Source: Fragilaria crotonensis (lineage: Eukaryota > Bacillariophyta > Fragilariophyceae > Fragilariales > Fragilariaceae). From it: 40,223 bases of DNA. A program made the translations under genes and the position numbers. This document shows positions 11,918 through 24,099 of this stretch, in pieces (the stretch's first letter is position 1; each line of letters begins with the position of its first letter). The notes under the pieces are model-generated. The model was not told where the DNA came from. It did not search any database and saw only the letters and a program-made list of their open reading frames with translations. The stretch spans positions 1-40,223 of the forward strand of contig JAKSYS010000585.1 of the NCBI GenBank assembly GCA_022925895.1, read 5' to 3'.

Positions 11918-14900
11918 TGCCGCCGTCGTTTCTGGGATGTTGTGGAAGAGAAAGAAACCGATTTTATGAGATGGAAATTGTGAACGCTGTTGGTTGGTTG
12001 GTTGGTTGGTTGGGGTCAGGGTCATTTTCACAGGGTTCCCATTTGTATCAATTCGACTTCAACTACCACACACGTATGCAGCTTCTTCGTTGCGGCTTTT
12101 GAATCCTTTTGAGCGTTCGGAAGGCGAAGGACATGACTCTACCAGGAGTGAGTTTAGTGCGATTGAGATTGTGAGCAGGATTGGTTGTGGTCATTTTCAA
12201 TGATGTTTATTTACTCATGCAAGTGCATTATGATTCAATGACCGCACACAGGTGTTTCGGGGAACTTAGATGTGCTACATTATTTAAGATGATTTGATGG
12301 GGTCATTTCTACAGTGGTTTTCTCCTAGGCATGGATGTGTAGTATGTCTACAAGAATGACTGAACGTGCAATGTATGCGTCGGGCTATCAAAGCGTACTG
12401 CTGGAAAGGTTAGCCCGGTATCTGAACTTCTGAAAGTTTTAACGAGAGCGGCTTTCGTATCTTCAAGAGTTCGAAGACGAAGAGCATGCTTGTTTCAGTC
12501 ATGTTCAGGGTTTTTCAGATAAAAATACATGCTACTTCATTCACTTGACAGTCATGATTGGCTGCAAGTATTGTCTAAGTCCCATGATCAAGCCGTTGAA
12601 AGCTTCAATTCGGCTTTGTGTCTTTAAGTTGCGGATTGGCGACGAACATGGTTTATGCGATTGAACTTCGTTGCATGCGTGGTGGGTGATTGGGGTCTTT
12701 TAGAGTTTAGTTGAACGTTCATTCTTCTCCAAAGCCCTGGGCATTAATGATTTGACTAAGTTCGATGCTTAAGAAGGAATCGAAACCAACAATCGTTTGT
12801 CGTCTCTTTGAAGTTGTGGAACGCGGCTACGAAAACTGTAGACCGAAATTGTATTGTGAGCACTGATGGTTCCCAACACATAGTACCTTGTAAAGGGCTA
12901 TTACAGTACCGAAACATTGGGCGATCCGATGACCACAACGTTGAAGAGTTTCATTGCGGCGGCTGTAGCCTCTTTGAAGTTGTGGTAGACGAAGGCGACT
13001 TACATTGTTGAAAATGTCAGTTGACATCATTCATGTGTTACTTTTCCACGTTTTCGTTCCGAATTGACTGGTGTTATCTGTAATACCGGCGGTATATTGC
13101 TAAAATCATTACATGTTACTCCGAGCAGAGTCATGCATGGGTAGGCCTTTTCATATCCGACCCCACCGGGTCGTAACTCTGAGATTGCCAGTTCGGCTTG
13201 ACCTCAGCACTTGTTATCGAAAGGTCAGTCTCAGCTTTTGAAAAATGAACCCAGATTATTCATTCATCCTTTGTCCTGCACACATGTATGCTGGTGATGA
13301 CTCAACCTAGCATCATTCTTGACGTGTCTCAATGTTCTGATTATGCATTGATCATTCATTGCAAAATCATGTGTTTTATTATAATACCAGAAAAGGCTAC
13401 AAAGATACACATGATAAGGTAATCCAGGGTTTGGATGATTGCGCAAAAATCAAAACATTGGAATCTCCCACTTTTGTTAGTATTATTACAACAACACTTT
13501 CCACTTTAGTCGGCAATGATGGTATACGCTTCATGGTCCGGAAAAAACGTTTTTGTCGTAGATAAGGAGAGCAAATGTAATTCAAATAAATATCATAGAA
13601 CAGATACGATGAATGGCAAAGCCAAGATAATTTGTGAAATAGCTACCAAACCGTGAGGTTGGGATGTGCTCCATTATGGCAGTAATGTGGCATGTGGCTG
13701 GCATATCATTTCTGACCCATGCTATATTTATATCTTTGTGCTAGAGATGCATATCCATCATTTATGCCTTGGATTCATTCCAATCTTGGTGTGTCAATGG
13801 CAATCCAGGTTGGGAGCCCAGTTGTGTCCCATATTCAAGCCAATTGAGCTTGCTTCCTAAAAACGACTTTGCAAATGTGCAAAAATTGAAATGCTCAGCA
13901 TAAACTTTACCCTACAAATCTCAGGCTGTTCCTCTGTGGATAGACATAGCCTACACCGTACCAGTAGTCAGTTGATGACAGTATTCCCGTACATCACTGC
14001 AGGTCATGGTCGGCTTGATTAGGGGACATAGTAGCTACAGTACAAGGCCTCCCCCCGAGTCATAGTATCTGCCAGACGGCGTGATCGTATGGGACGATGG
14101 CTGGATGCTATCCGATGAAGTATCATACTCTGGACTTTGCTTGTACTTGACAATTTGACACCCATTTATTCCTATTTCCCGTTCCCGATCCCCCACATTC
14201 TGAAATGTTGCAGTTCTGGTATCAGGTAGTGCAGAGTTTGTTTATTTGATCGTTTTCTTGTGGACAGAGTTGTTCCATTCCTCCTACCACTGAGGGCATG
14301 TGGCTCACAAATGTCAACGTATGTGATGGTGGTTCATAGATCAATACCAATCAGGTGCACCCAAGCAGAAATGGTGAATCACGATGAAATTTTCAAAGAC
14401 TCTCAATGAAGAATGCGGCTGAGCTGTAGTGTTACCTACCATGTTGTTAGAAGGGTGAGAACTGTTGTCAATATACTACCCTTTTGCCTCTTCACCCTGA
14501 CAATCGTGGAGACCAGCAAGAATGCAGTTGATGTACGATAGGCTTAAATTTGAAGTTGTTGTAACCGGAGTGAAGGAATCACTCCATAAGGATTATCGTT
14601 GTTGGGTCAGTAAACCGGTAAATTCCGGGTAACGGAACGTGTAACATACCGGGTATGATAGCATACGGAGGAGTACGGTAGCTGGTACCGCACTGTCACT
14701 GTGACGGAAGGGCGGTTGGCAACAATGGACTAACACGTACAGTACAAGGTACAATACTACTAAGTAGTACTTCGTCAACCTTCACTATATTCATGTATAA
14801 TGTAGGAGTACAACTCTATAGAGCGCCTTTATTGCTGACCCAACGACGAAAGCAACCCTGTGACTCCCCACTATTTCTTCTCCTTCTTGCATTTTACTAC

Positions 14901-14927
14901 TACACTCTTGTTGTAGACTCATTTTAC
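11918..14927. other. 3-kb gene-poor region
   Basis: No credible gene is seen on either strand. Near 11990 there is a short GGTT tandem run. A small fragment resembling the start of the membrane-protein gene lies at about 12943-12985 (listed separately). The rest is unannotated, with GTAC-rich patches near 14600-14800. Confidence 0.45.
12943..12985 (-). repeat. relic of the membrane-protein gene 5' end
   Basis: On the minus strand this segment reads MKLFNVV preceded by an Ala-rich GCC/GCC context and a CAAAGAGG-type leader, closely similar to the start region around 11900-11945. The similarity is lost after about nine codons. The block TCTTTGAAGTTGTGG next to it also occurs near 12806, so this is a small duplicated or degraded fragment. 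Confidence 0.5.
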
Positions 14928-15894
14928 TCAATGCGCCATGGCAGCGGCACCGGTAGTAGTAGTAGTAGTAGTAGTATTACTCGTAGTCATGAGGTCCATC
15001 AAATGATGACTGGCATCATATGCCAATGGCGTTTTACCAGCATAACATTTCATGTGCGTAGCTTCGGGATAGGCTTCCACCAAGAGATCCAAAACTTTGG
15101 AATGACATCCATTCTTGGCGGCAATGTGAAGTGGCAAGGCACCACTGTGTTTGCCACGATATTCGGCACCCGCGCGGTATTGATCCAATAAGAATTGAAT
15201 CGATTCGGGTGTTGCTGTCTTTTGACAGGCCAAATGGAGTGGTAGCCATCCGTGCGTGTGAGTACGAACACGGACGGCTTCAGGATTGGCATTGTGTAGG
15301 GCGTGGAGTGTTTCGATGGAGGCACCCTGAAGTGCTGCCAAGTGGAGTGGTAATTCTCCATCGGCACTGCAAGATTGGAGTGCTGCTTCGGGATACGCCC
15401 GAAGGACGGCACGAATGTTGGCGTCCGAGCCCTTGCAGATGCTGGCCATGTGAAGTGGATACCAACCCTGATTGTCCTTGACAGAGGCGGCCTGCGGCCA
15501 CAATTTGATGAGACGTTCGACGACAGAGTTATCGGTATGATGGATGCAGGCAAGATGAAGACATGTTTTTCCTGTTACGCCAACCGAGGCGACGGCATCG
15601 GGGTACTTGTCAATGAGTTTCATAATGACATCCGTGGATGCTGCGTTCCGAATCGCCACACGGAGTGGGAGCATTCCCACATCATTCTTCATAGCGAGGG
15701 CATCGGGATAGGCCTCGATCAAGGCCTCCACAAAATCAAGTGGTGGTTTGTGCATGAGTGCCACAAGAAGGGGAAGAGCCGTAGGCACCGCCCGTGAGAG
15801 CGGCGCACGTAGGATTTTCTTGAATAATAGCCGCGGCTTGTTCAAAGTTTCCAACTTCGAGGAGGGACTGGAGCAAGCACGCGTTAAGGGACAT
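14928..15894 (-). CDS. ankyrin-type repeat protein (one frameshift near the start)
   Basis: About 300 residues of tandem units of roughly 34-37 residues form helical hairpins for protein binding. Recurring cores are LPLLVALMHKPPLDFVEALIEAYPDA, TCLHLACIHH, YPLHMASICKG, LPLHLAALQG, LPLHLACQKT and LPLHIAAKNGCHSKVLDLLVEAYPEA, giving about seven repeats. The uninterrupted frame has no ATG at its 5' end. The ATG at 15894 opens a good N-terminus (MSLNACLLQSLLEVGNFEQAAAII) in another frame, which runs into the repeats if one frame change occurs near 15790, so the start is placed there. The C-terminus is an encoded Thr run from a (TAG)n tract followed by GAAAMAH, which is probably unstructured. Such proteins are an expanded family in diatoms; no partner or process can be assigned. 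Confidence 0.72.
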
Positions 15895-17064
15895 GATGGT
15901 GGGCGTATCGACAGATTTGTTTTGGTTTCGTTTTTTATGACAAGGAGTGATTGTGTGTCTCGTGTGTGTGTGTACGAGTGAAAATGCGGCCAGCTGGTTT
16001 GTTTGAGTTGTTATGTTACAGTAGCTTGTGATGTTTTCGAAATGAGCTTTGTGAGCAGGAATACTTTTCTACGAGATTTTGGATTGATCGATTGATCGAT
16101 CGTATTGCAGAAGTGTAACTTGGAAGGTTCTCATTTTTGGTTGTTTGCTTGATGGACGGCTTCGGAAGATTGAATCCCAAAAAATGATGCATACAATCAT
16201 ACTCGAGGTCCTTCGTATTTGATTGACACTCCTGCCATTTGTATATACTGGATAAACATGTCGGAACCTTGTTTCCTTGAGTTTTTCATTCCCAGTTTGT
16301 CACTTGACATGACAATAGGCTGGTATAGTCTCTGCTCTCCACATACAGTGCAGTGCAACAATTCATGAGTCACCCGACATCCACCACTGTAAGAAGCACC
16401 ATCATTGACGCTCTGGTGTGGAGTTCTGTGTTCAGTTCAAAGTGAGCCGTCAAGGGGTTCGCGGGGGGCAGATCGAAAATGCGAATTGGTGTCGATTGGT
16501 AAGGGAACTCTGAGAACTGAGAACCCGTAGGTGTCACAAAGTATAGTACTGTACTTGTTGTACGGGAGGAAATTACTGGAGTACCTGATACACAGTCAGC
16601 TCAGTCCGTACCGGTAGACTGTACGCCAGTACACCAATACCGTCAGCACAACTGGATCGATATTGTCCTTGTTCGTGATGAGACTGATCACAATTCCATG
16701 TTGACAAATTAATGACTTGACTCAATTGTTGAAAAGTTGAAGCCTCGAATGGTGATGAGGAAACTGTGACGGATCGTCAATGATCATCATCGTGATGATA
16801 GATGTGGCCTTAAACCATTGTACTGGAAGAGTGTTTGGAATGTCGATGGTGTAGTACTCCAGTACTTCAGACTTCCAGGTTTCAGGTACTGTATCACCGC
16901 TCCCTTGTATAGGAGATTTCACGTAATTAATACTCCGTACTCCAGTAGAGTAAGTAGTTTCTACAGTACTGCAGTATACATCACTTTCGCATGGATTGTC
17001 ATGTCCGAGGTGTCACACCGAAGGATATTCCGATCCGAATTTCTTTCGTTTGCGGCTTAAAAAT
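15895..17064. other. intergenic region upstream of the ankyrin-type gene
   Basis: No gene is recognised. Short GATC-rich (about 16085-16103) and GTAC/TACTG-rich (about 16540-16640 and 16840-16990) patches are present. Confidence 0.45.
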
Positions 17065-18370
17065 CACCCTAACTACTGAATTCAGTAGTTGCAAGAACGT
17101 CGCTATCGCAACTACTAAACACACTCTGGAGGTGATCGAGGGCTCATTTTGTGCATTGTTACATGCTTTTAAATCAGGTAACAAGAAAAATGGATGTTAC
17201 TTGTGTGGGTGCTGAGTTATTGACTGTTGTAACTCGAGCAAAAATCGACATTTTCTATTTCGCTGAATTCAGTCCTCAACTACAATGTCGTTATCTCTCG
17301 ATGTAATGCGTCTTCTGATAAATACCAGGCACTTCCAATACCCTGCCTTGCAGCTGCAATACGTTTTGATGTCTTTTTGCAATTCAATGTCGTACAGATG
17401 AGTTGTGGGTATGATGTGTCCAATCTGCAAAAGTCGCGTGCACCGCAGACTTTAGTGCCATTTCTCACCACAGAGCGATCAACTGATGAAGTTTTCAGGC
17501 CTACATTTTCTCTCTTGTGCCTCAAATGAAATGTAAACAAGTGCTGTTGCGAGAAACGGTCTGAATTCGATTTGGGTGATGCGTCGCTTGCCATCAGCTC
17601 TAATCAGTGTCGGTTGGACATCATTACCACCACAAAACCACGATCACAGTATGGAACAGAATTCCACAACTGGTTTATGCATTCATTGGGATTTCTTCTT
17701 GTAAGAGATGCAACATTCTCTGGGGATGGGTCATTATCATCGTCAAAAACAGAAACCCAGAGCTCAGAATTTTGACGCATCTCCATCGTTCAAAACTGTC
17801 GGGATTTCAAGAGCTTCGTTTGCTTGTTCCTCCACAGCCACAGCTCCCCCACCTTCAAGATAGTCTTGTCGATTATCTTGACGACGTGTTCAAGCGCTCC
17901 TTCTTCCGCCACATGAGTGTGATGGTATGGAGGAGGTGCCCATCGTTAAAATCATCATGACGCCTAATTATACACGACTGCCTAGTCGTCAAAGCCGTTT
18001 TCTGCTTCTGTCACACCGCAAAAAGCTCATGGAGCACATCTATATTGCCTTCATTTACGTGCTTTGCAGCTGCAAGTGTCTGGGGTTGTAGAAACGTCGT
18101 GTACACCGAGATGTTGGCACCGTCGCCATTGCGAGGCCGGTTTTTTTAATTCTTAACGATGAAAAATTTCGTGCTTCAACGCAACTTCAAAATTTCGTAT
18201 CTCAACAACTACCGGTCCAATAAAGCGCATCTTGATATCGTGAATTCTACGAGATTCCTTCTGTATTTGTTCACGTGGACACATTCGCATACTTGCACTG
18301 GTTCAAAAGATATCCTATTTTTGAGTTGGAAACTGAATTCAGTTAATTTCAACTGAATTCAGTAGGGTGG
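17065..18370. mobile_element. degraded inverted-repeat DNA element, about 1.3 kb
   Basis: The left end has CACCCT at 17065 followed by a perfect 20-bp palindrome at 17071-17090 centred on GAATTC. The right end (18351-18370) read in reverse gives CACCCTACTGAATTCAGT, a match apart from a 4-base gap. The core CTGAATTCAG occurs four times (17075, 17263, 18333, 18353), mostly at the ends. The interior has broken minus-strand coding in two or more frames, such as SVDRSVVRNGTKVC at 17280-17594 and ELWVSVFDDDNDPSPENVASL at 17604-17786. It is not recognisable as a known transposase. No target duplication is clear. Confidence 0.5.
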
Positions 18371-18717
18371 TCCAATATCCGTTTGGCGTTGGTTCTGCGT
18401 TCTGCAGTACAATCTGTGTGTATCACATAGACGGAAGATACAAATGGTATATCATATTATGCATGCTGATTGATGCGGCTGAATGGAAAGAACATTGCCG
18501 AAGGAAACGAAAATGTATAGTACGCATTCTACCGTAGTACTACCTTTCACGTATGACGTACAGGAGTACTGGAACACGACTTGACCAAGCCACAGACACC
18601 AACTCTCACACCGCACTCTTTTTTCCGGCAACACAACCGGAAACGCTCTCAGAGAACGAATACAAGATCGTTCCTCAAGAGTATATACACTACACAAGAC
18701 TATAAAAAGAAGAAAGG
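18371..18717 (+). promoter_or_regulatory. upstream region of the cysteine protease
   Basis: This 347-bp stretch has no gene. A TATA-like TATATA at about 18682 and a TATAAAAA at about 18701 lie 35 and 17 bases before the ATG. The first is the more plausible core element if the leader is very short. The assignment is tentative. Confidence 0.35.
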
Positions 18718-20342
18718 ATGAAGGAAGGATCAGTGTCCTTGTTGCGGTTGTTCTTGTTGGTGTTGGGATGTGTCTCCATGGCAGTTGTGGTTCACCAAGG
18801 ACAACAACAACAATCAGGAGTAACGACCAACACTAACTTTTATCCGGTTCTTCATCATCATCATGTTGATAATCCTGTTCATGATCGTGATGATGATGAT
18901 AATGCGGTTGTGGCTGATTCACTCAAGGATACGATTCTCACGCACGAAATGAAAGAGTTGTTTCATTCTTGGCGTCAGGAGTTTGCAATTGAATACAAGA
19001 CTGCCAAGGAATTGGAAGAACGTATGCAAGTGTGGCTTCAAAATCATGGTATGTTTTTTGTTGTTGTTGTTATTATTGTTGTTCTTGCTGTGTGTGCGAG
19101 CACACGTTTATCGACTTGCAGTGCTTTGTATCATGACTCCAGCGCATGCACTGGTAGTTGTACTGCGTTGCGATGCACGATTGAGACGCTGATACTCGAA
19201 GTACCTGGTACCAGTGCTGGACAACCCATCATCACTCTCCCTTTTTACTCACTCACGCACTCATCACACGCACGCACACAAAACAGTGTTTATTGAAACC
19301 CACAACAACCAGGATCCTCCAGCGTCCTATGAACTTGGACACAATCAGTTTTCCGATCTTACGTGGGATGAATACAAGGCCTACAACAAGTTGGGAGAAT
19401 ACAGTCCAGGCATTATGATGGACAAGCTTGTAGTCCTTGTAGACGGCAACGAAGTCGGAGCGGATATTGCAACCTCTCGCCGTCTTGCCGGTCGAATTTC
19501 TGCTGCTGACGAACCAACTGACGTTCCCGATTCCGTCAATTGGATTGAACGCGGAGCCATCCCTCCTGTCAAAAATCAAGGAATGTGCGGATCTTGTTGG
19601 GCATTCTCTGCCATTGGTGCCATTGAAGGTGCACACTTTCTCGATACTGGCAATTTGGTGGCACTCTCTGAACAGCAATTGGTCGATTGCGATCCTCTCG
19701 ATTTGGGATGTTCCGGTGGTCTCATGGACAATGCCTTTTTGTTTGATGAAAACTCAACTGGCATTTGCTCCGAAGAAGATTATCCCTACGTGCAACACAA
19801 ACGTTGGTTCCGTGGATGTGCCTCGGCCAAGGGACTTTGTCAACCACAGAATCATACCCGTGTTGACACCTTTGTGGACGTGAAGAATACAGTCGATGCC
19901 CTGGTCAAGGCCATTGCCGATCAGCCCGTTTCCATTGCCATTGAAGCCGACCAACAATCCTTTCAGTTTTATAGAAAGGTACGTGTGTGCGTGTATTTTG
20001 TACTTGTTGTTGTGTGCATGTGTTTGTGTGTGTACATTGTACGCGTTGTCAATTCCACCATTTTGTTGTACGAATACACTCACGCATTTTTTCACACCAC
20101 CACCACCGTTTTAGGGAGTCTATTCGGATCCCAAGTGTGGCAACAATCTCGATCACGGTGTTTTGGCTGTAGGGTACGGAACGTCAACCGATGGAAAGGA
20201 TTACTTTTTGGTTCGCAACTCGTGGGGCGCCACGTGGGGTGACAAGGGTTACATCAAAATGGCACGTCACTCGAAACAAGTGAATGGTACCTGCGGAATT
20301 CTATCCTTTGCCTCTCGACCAATTTTGCGAGAGGATCATTAG
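18718..20342 (+). CDS. papain-family (cathepsin L-like) cysteine protease
   Basis: Three exons (18718-19048, 19287-19978, 20115-20342) join in frame to 416 residues. Intron 1 is GTATGT...ACAG (238 nt, phase 1) and intron 2 is GTACGT...TTTTAG (136 nt, phase 0). A signal peptide ([18 protein letters not shown]) is followed by a His/Asp-rich linker. An I29 inhibitory propeptide at about 80-150 ends in [15 protein letters not shown]. The mature C1A domain starts near [14 protein letters not shown] (about 190). The catalytic residues are present: the oxyanion Gln in [10 protein letters not shown], Cys214, His355 in [12 protein letters not shown], and Asn376 in [11 protein letters not shown]. The usual [11 protein letters not shown] and a set of disulphide Cys are also seen. 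It should be a secreted or lysosome/vacuole-targeted endopeptidase activated by propeptide removal. The coding sequence is intact, unlike several genes to the left. Confidence 0.93.
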
Positions 20343-21602
20343 AACTGACACACAAGAATGCGTGCGTGATACATGATACTCCGAGCATACATAATATCAA
20401 GACCTACTATATCATGATGAAGATGATGATGGCGACTGCGAGGACCGACGTTAAAGGGGGGTATACTCCCAAGTGCTGTCCTAACAGGGATCGGAACTAT
20501 TGCACTCTACTAATAGTAGTAGCAGGTTATTCATGCAGTACCATTGTGAACCAAAACTCCATCTTCGTACTCCACGTATCTCCACATTATATTGTGCAAG
20601 ACTGTTCGTAATCACTCGAACATGGCTGTCGAATGCTTGTTCCTTATACTTGGCGTGTACTGGGTATGCATGCATAAAAGCCATACAATGGGCTGTTCGC
20701 CATTCAAACGGGAACGTACTTGAGTTTACTTTTTATATGCACCGGATAGTACACTTGATTTGCAAAACAAGGGTACTCCCGTAGGAGACCTGCAATAGTG
20801 CAGGTAATTTGCCGCGCTTCCCACCAGTCCTAGGGGTTGACCTACAACAATACGTAAAATGCACGTTAGGAAAAGACACCAACAAACATTGCTCACAAAT
20901 TCAAACCATGTTCTTCAAAGGAGACGACAACCGATTTCCAGCTTTTTCAGCATTTTTGCCATCACAACATCCTACCAGTAAAGGAATGTTAGCCCTTTTC
21001 TATGTGCGTTCATTGAATCTACGGTACCATGGTAGTAGAATTAAAAACGTGTGAAAACAAACACTGAAAACGACCTAAACCAACGATTTTTACAAATTTT
21101 AACTATGTTCATTGCATTCAACTTGCACACGTTCATAAGTCTGCACTGGAGTAGTATATATAAGCACTGAAATTATCTCCAGTCAACCACGCAGGGAGCG
21201 CCTTCCAAAACTTCAAAGATACTCTAATCTTCAGCAGTGTCATTGATTTCATCGAAACTATCAACGAGAACGCAGGCGTGACAACATGACTCCTTACTCT
21301 TAACCAAAAAATGACGTACCGAATACATCCCCGGATACGGTCAATTTTATCATAGATGTATATGAGGTGATAATATTCGGAGAAGCCTACGCTGATGCAC
21401 CTCAATTCGGATCGAGATTGTGGTCAAATGACCACTGCCGTTAACGACGAATCCGGAGATACATCCTAGAGACATTTTCAGAAAGTCAATGTTCGTTCAT
21501 ACGGAGTACGCTACAATACCTGGTAATGACGTACAGTAATTGTTTTTGCACTTAGGTCCATCATACATAGAAAAGTTCAGAACAACGCGAAAATGACCAC
21601 TA
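20343..21602. other. intergenic region between the protease and the retrotransposon
   Basis: No gene is recognised. A 7-bp stem with a 4-base loop (ACCTGCA-ATAG-TGCAGGT) lies at about 20788-20805. A TATATATAAG string near 21155 has no evident gene behind it. Confidence 0.45.
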
Positions 21603-21910
21603 TTACATGGTCTGGGTGGGAGCACAGTACTGTGCCTCCAGCGTTACTACACTGGGACACGACAGTAGCGCGAAACGGATACAACGGTCCCCACGATCGG
21701 CACCTCGTAGTATGAACACGTTGGTACGGATCCGTATCCATACATCCGTACCGTATACCACGACATCCACGATTCACCGTTGGATGCGAAACCCCAACGT
21801 GAATCTCGCCGATCCCATGCTGGAGTGGGAGATCTTGCACACATCGATCCATCAAGGAGAACGGATTGCTCCTCACCAACTAAGTCAATAGCTACTAATA
21901 CTTCTAATTT
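21603..21910 (+). repeat. retrotransposon repeat A1
   Basis: This is a direct copy of A2 with an offset of 7149 bp. It starts TTACATGGTCTGGG and ends CTAATACTTCTAATTT. It ends three bases before the gag-like ATG, so it probably carries the promoter and leader. Confidence 0.93.
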
Positions 21911-21913
21911 TCA

Positions 21914-24004
21914 ATGGCTCCCATGGTTAGCTTTGCAGGAGGAACTGCAGCAAACAAGTGGACTGACTTTTACGCCCGAAACCGGGACGATGGGGGAACT
22001 TTTCAGACGCTTTTTGCGACCACCCTGGAAGAAATGGCTAGAAAGACGGAAAGCCACCTCAACAACGTCCCAAAACTGACCGAGTCTATCACCGGGAGTG
22101 ACTACGGGAACATGTTACTTGTCCCGGGCGGGATAGGAATAATGCAGTTGATTCACCACGGGTTTGCTTGCAACACATCGGCCGGATTCTCGCTCGCGTT
22201 CGCTCACGGAAACCTGGAGGACACAACGACCTTCAAGACCGCCGACCGCGATGAACTGGTTGCCCCAGCAGCCGAAATCACCGAGGAGGAGGAACCCACC
22301 GCTGTTGGAGCATGGGCAACCCCTTCTCTGGAGGACATGATGGCAGCCGAATCGCCACAGGAGTTCGCTAACCTCGAGCCGGGAGTCAACCCCATACTGA
22401 AGACCCACCCGAACCACTGCCTCATCACGCCCGACGTATTCGAGGAAGTCGAGGGGGCCAAGACAATCTCGGCCCGGGACCTGGCCTTCTCCCTCATCGA
22501 AGCCTTCCAGAACACAGCGGCGGGCGATGACGAGTTGAGCACCGAGCGAGAGGCCGAAGCGGCAGGCCTGGAGGGAATACTGGCTATGTTGTGGGCGTCG
22601 GAGAAAGGTCTCCTACACGAAATACGCCTCGCCGACGTACCAGAAAGCGCGATGATGAGTCACCTCATCAGGGGAGTGAAAGGAAAACTCTCAGGAGCCC
22701 CCACGTCCGGAGCTCCCATCCCACCAGGAGACGGGAACGCAAGTATGGAACTGATGGCCGCCTCTTCGCAGTCCATGGTCGCGCTCCTCAGCCGCTTCCA
22801 AGAAGGGGCAGACTCCGACCGACACAAGAAGGAGACCGAGAAATCCATTCTCAAGACCATGGGACCGACGCAGCGGGGTTTGTTCACCTCACTCTGCACA
22901 CGACGAATGACCATCGAGCCCATCATGACCGAGTTCATGATCAATTTGACAACTAGCAAGACACCTCAGAAGGCCATCAACCTTATCCAGTCCGAGACAC
23001 GGGATTGGGAGGGAACGTTCTCAGTCGGCGGGTTCCACCGCATGCTTTCCAATGGGTTCATATCTCAGGACCCCAACAGAGCCAACCCCGGCGGATTCAC
23101 AATCTTCATGTTCCACCCCAAGACAGTGGACCTCGGGTCAAAGGGAGGAAAGGGAAACGAGCTCCTGCGCGAGTATTTGGGAATGGACGTGGACGAAGCC
23201 ACCCTCGAATTCTACATGAAGCAGGGTTTCTACACCCCAAACACACCCCACGACCTGCGAGTACAACTCCGGACCGCGCTGGACATGCTCGAACTACTCA
23301 CCTGCGACGACACCATCGCGGGGAAAGGGTTATCCTATGTCCTGGAAGCGAACCGCTGGTCGCGGCTATCCACCATCCTCAACGACAGATTCAAGTCGGA
23401 AAAGGATTTCGGAGCAAAGTTTTGCTACGCCCTCGACAGAAATCTCCAGACGTTCTTCAACAAAGTTACCAGATGGGAGGACATTGCCAACGAGGGACAG
23501 CCACGATACCTCCTCCACAAGGCGGAGGAGTTGATCGAACGTCTAGAGGATGGCCAAGGACTCAACGTCGTGCTCCCGACCGCCTTGACCTCGACCGGCG
23601 CCAGCACGAACATGACAGCGACCAAACCAAAACGCGCTGTAACAGACCCGGCCGAAAACGCGAAACGGAAGAAGACAGCCAGCACAGGAGCTACCCCGGC
23701 GACTAAGGACTCTGTAAACCACCCCAACACGGAGCCCATCACCGCCTGGAGGCTACCGGCCGGGGTGGAATACCTCGACCTCTTTGGTACCAAAATGCCC
23801 GGACTCAAGGGTTGGCCCGTTCTCCTCGATACCCGAATACCCAAACGCCTCAACCGGACACAGAAGGCTCCCATGTGCGTACGTTTCCAGTCCATGGGGA
23901 AGTGCCAGCAAAGCTGCTCCCTTGCCCACATCACGTCCAGCTCCATGCCTGATGGCGCACGAGAGACGGCCGCCGCCCGCTTCAAGGCCGTTTACGACAC
24001 CTGA
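21914..24004 (+). CDS. gag-like nucleocapsid protein of the retrotransposon
   Basis: This 696-residue protein starts at the ATG at 21914, three bases after repeat A1. It presumably packages the element RNA. Most of it is predicted helical without a recognisable enzyme. The C-terminus carries CVRFQSMGKCQQSCSLAH, a Cys-x8-Cys-x3-Cys-x3-His zinc-finger-like motif suited to RNA binding, preceded by a basic stretch (KPKRAVTDPAENAKRKK) that may act as a nuclear signal. It is the first ORF, with the RT ORF starting 95 bp downstream in another frame. Position and zinc motif support the gag call; no capsid fold can be confirmed by eye. Confidence 0.75.
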   Translation: MAPMVSFAGGTAANKWTDFYARNRDDGGTFQTLFATTLEEMARKTESHLNNVPKLTESITGSDYGNMLLVPGGIGIMQLIHHGFACNTSAGFSLAFAHGNLEDTTTFKTADRDELVAPAAEITEEEEPTAVGAWATPSLEDMMAAESPQEFANLEPGVNPILKTHPNHCLITPDVFEEVEGAKTISARDLAFSLIEAFQNTAAGDDELSTEREAEAAGLEGILAMLWASEKGLLHEIRLADVPESAMMSHLIRGVKGKLSGAPTSGAPIPPGDGNASMELMAASSQSMVALLSRFQEGADSDRHKKETEKSILKTMGPTQRGLFTSLCTRRMTIEPIMTEFMINLTTSKTPQKAINLIQSETRDWEGTFSVGGFHRMLSNGFISQDPNRANPGGFTIFMFHPKTVDLGSKGGKGNELLREYLGMDVDEATLEFYMKQGFYTPNTPHDLRVQLRTALDMLELLTCDDTIAGKGLSYVLEANRWSRLSTILNDRFKSEKDFGAKFCYALDRNLQTFFNKVTRWEDIANEGQPRYLLHKAEELIERLEDGQGLNVVLPTALTSTGASTNMTATKPKRAVTDPAENAKRKKTASTGATPATKDSVNHPNTEPITAWRLPAGVEYLDLFGTKMPGLKGWPVLLDTRIPKRLNRTQKAPMCVRFQSMGKCQQSCSLAHITSSSMPDGARETAAARFKAVYDT

Positions 24005-24099
24005 AGGCGGCGGCCATCGGCGACACCCCTTATCGCACCGGATGGCCCACGACCCACCTCTTCCCCCACCCACCCCTCCCATCCACAGACGTTCATTCA

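Noticed and set aside
20788..20805. Stem-loop considered as an RNA gene or terminator
   Set aside because: A single 7-bp stem with no flanking conserved boxes is weak evidence. No tRNA, rRNA or snoRNA features were recognised anywhere in the window.
21133..21405. 90-codon minus-strand ORF left of the retrotransposon
   Set aside because: No motif, no homologous pattern and no start context; indistinguishable from chance.
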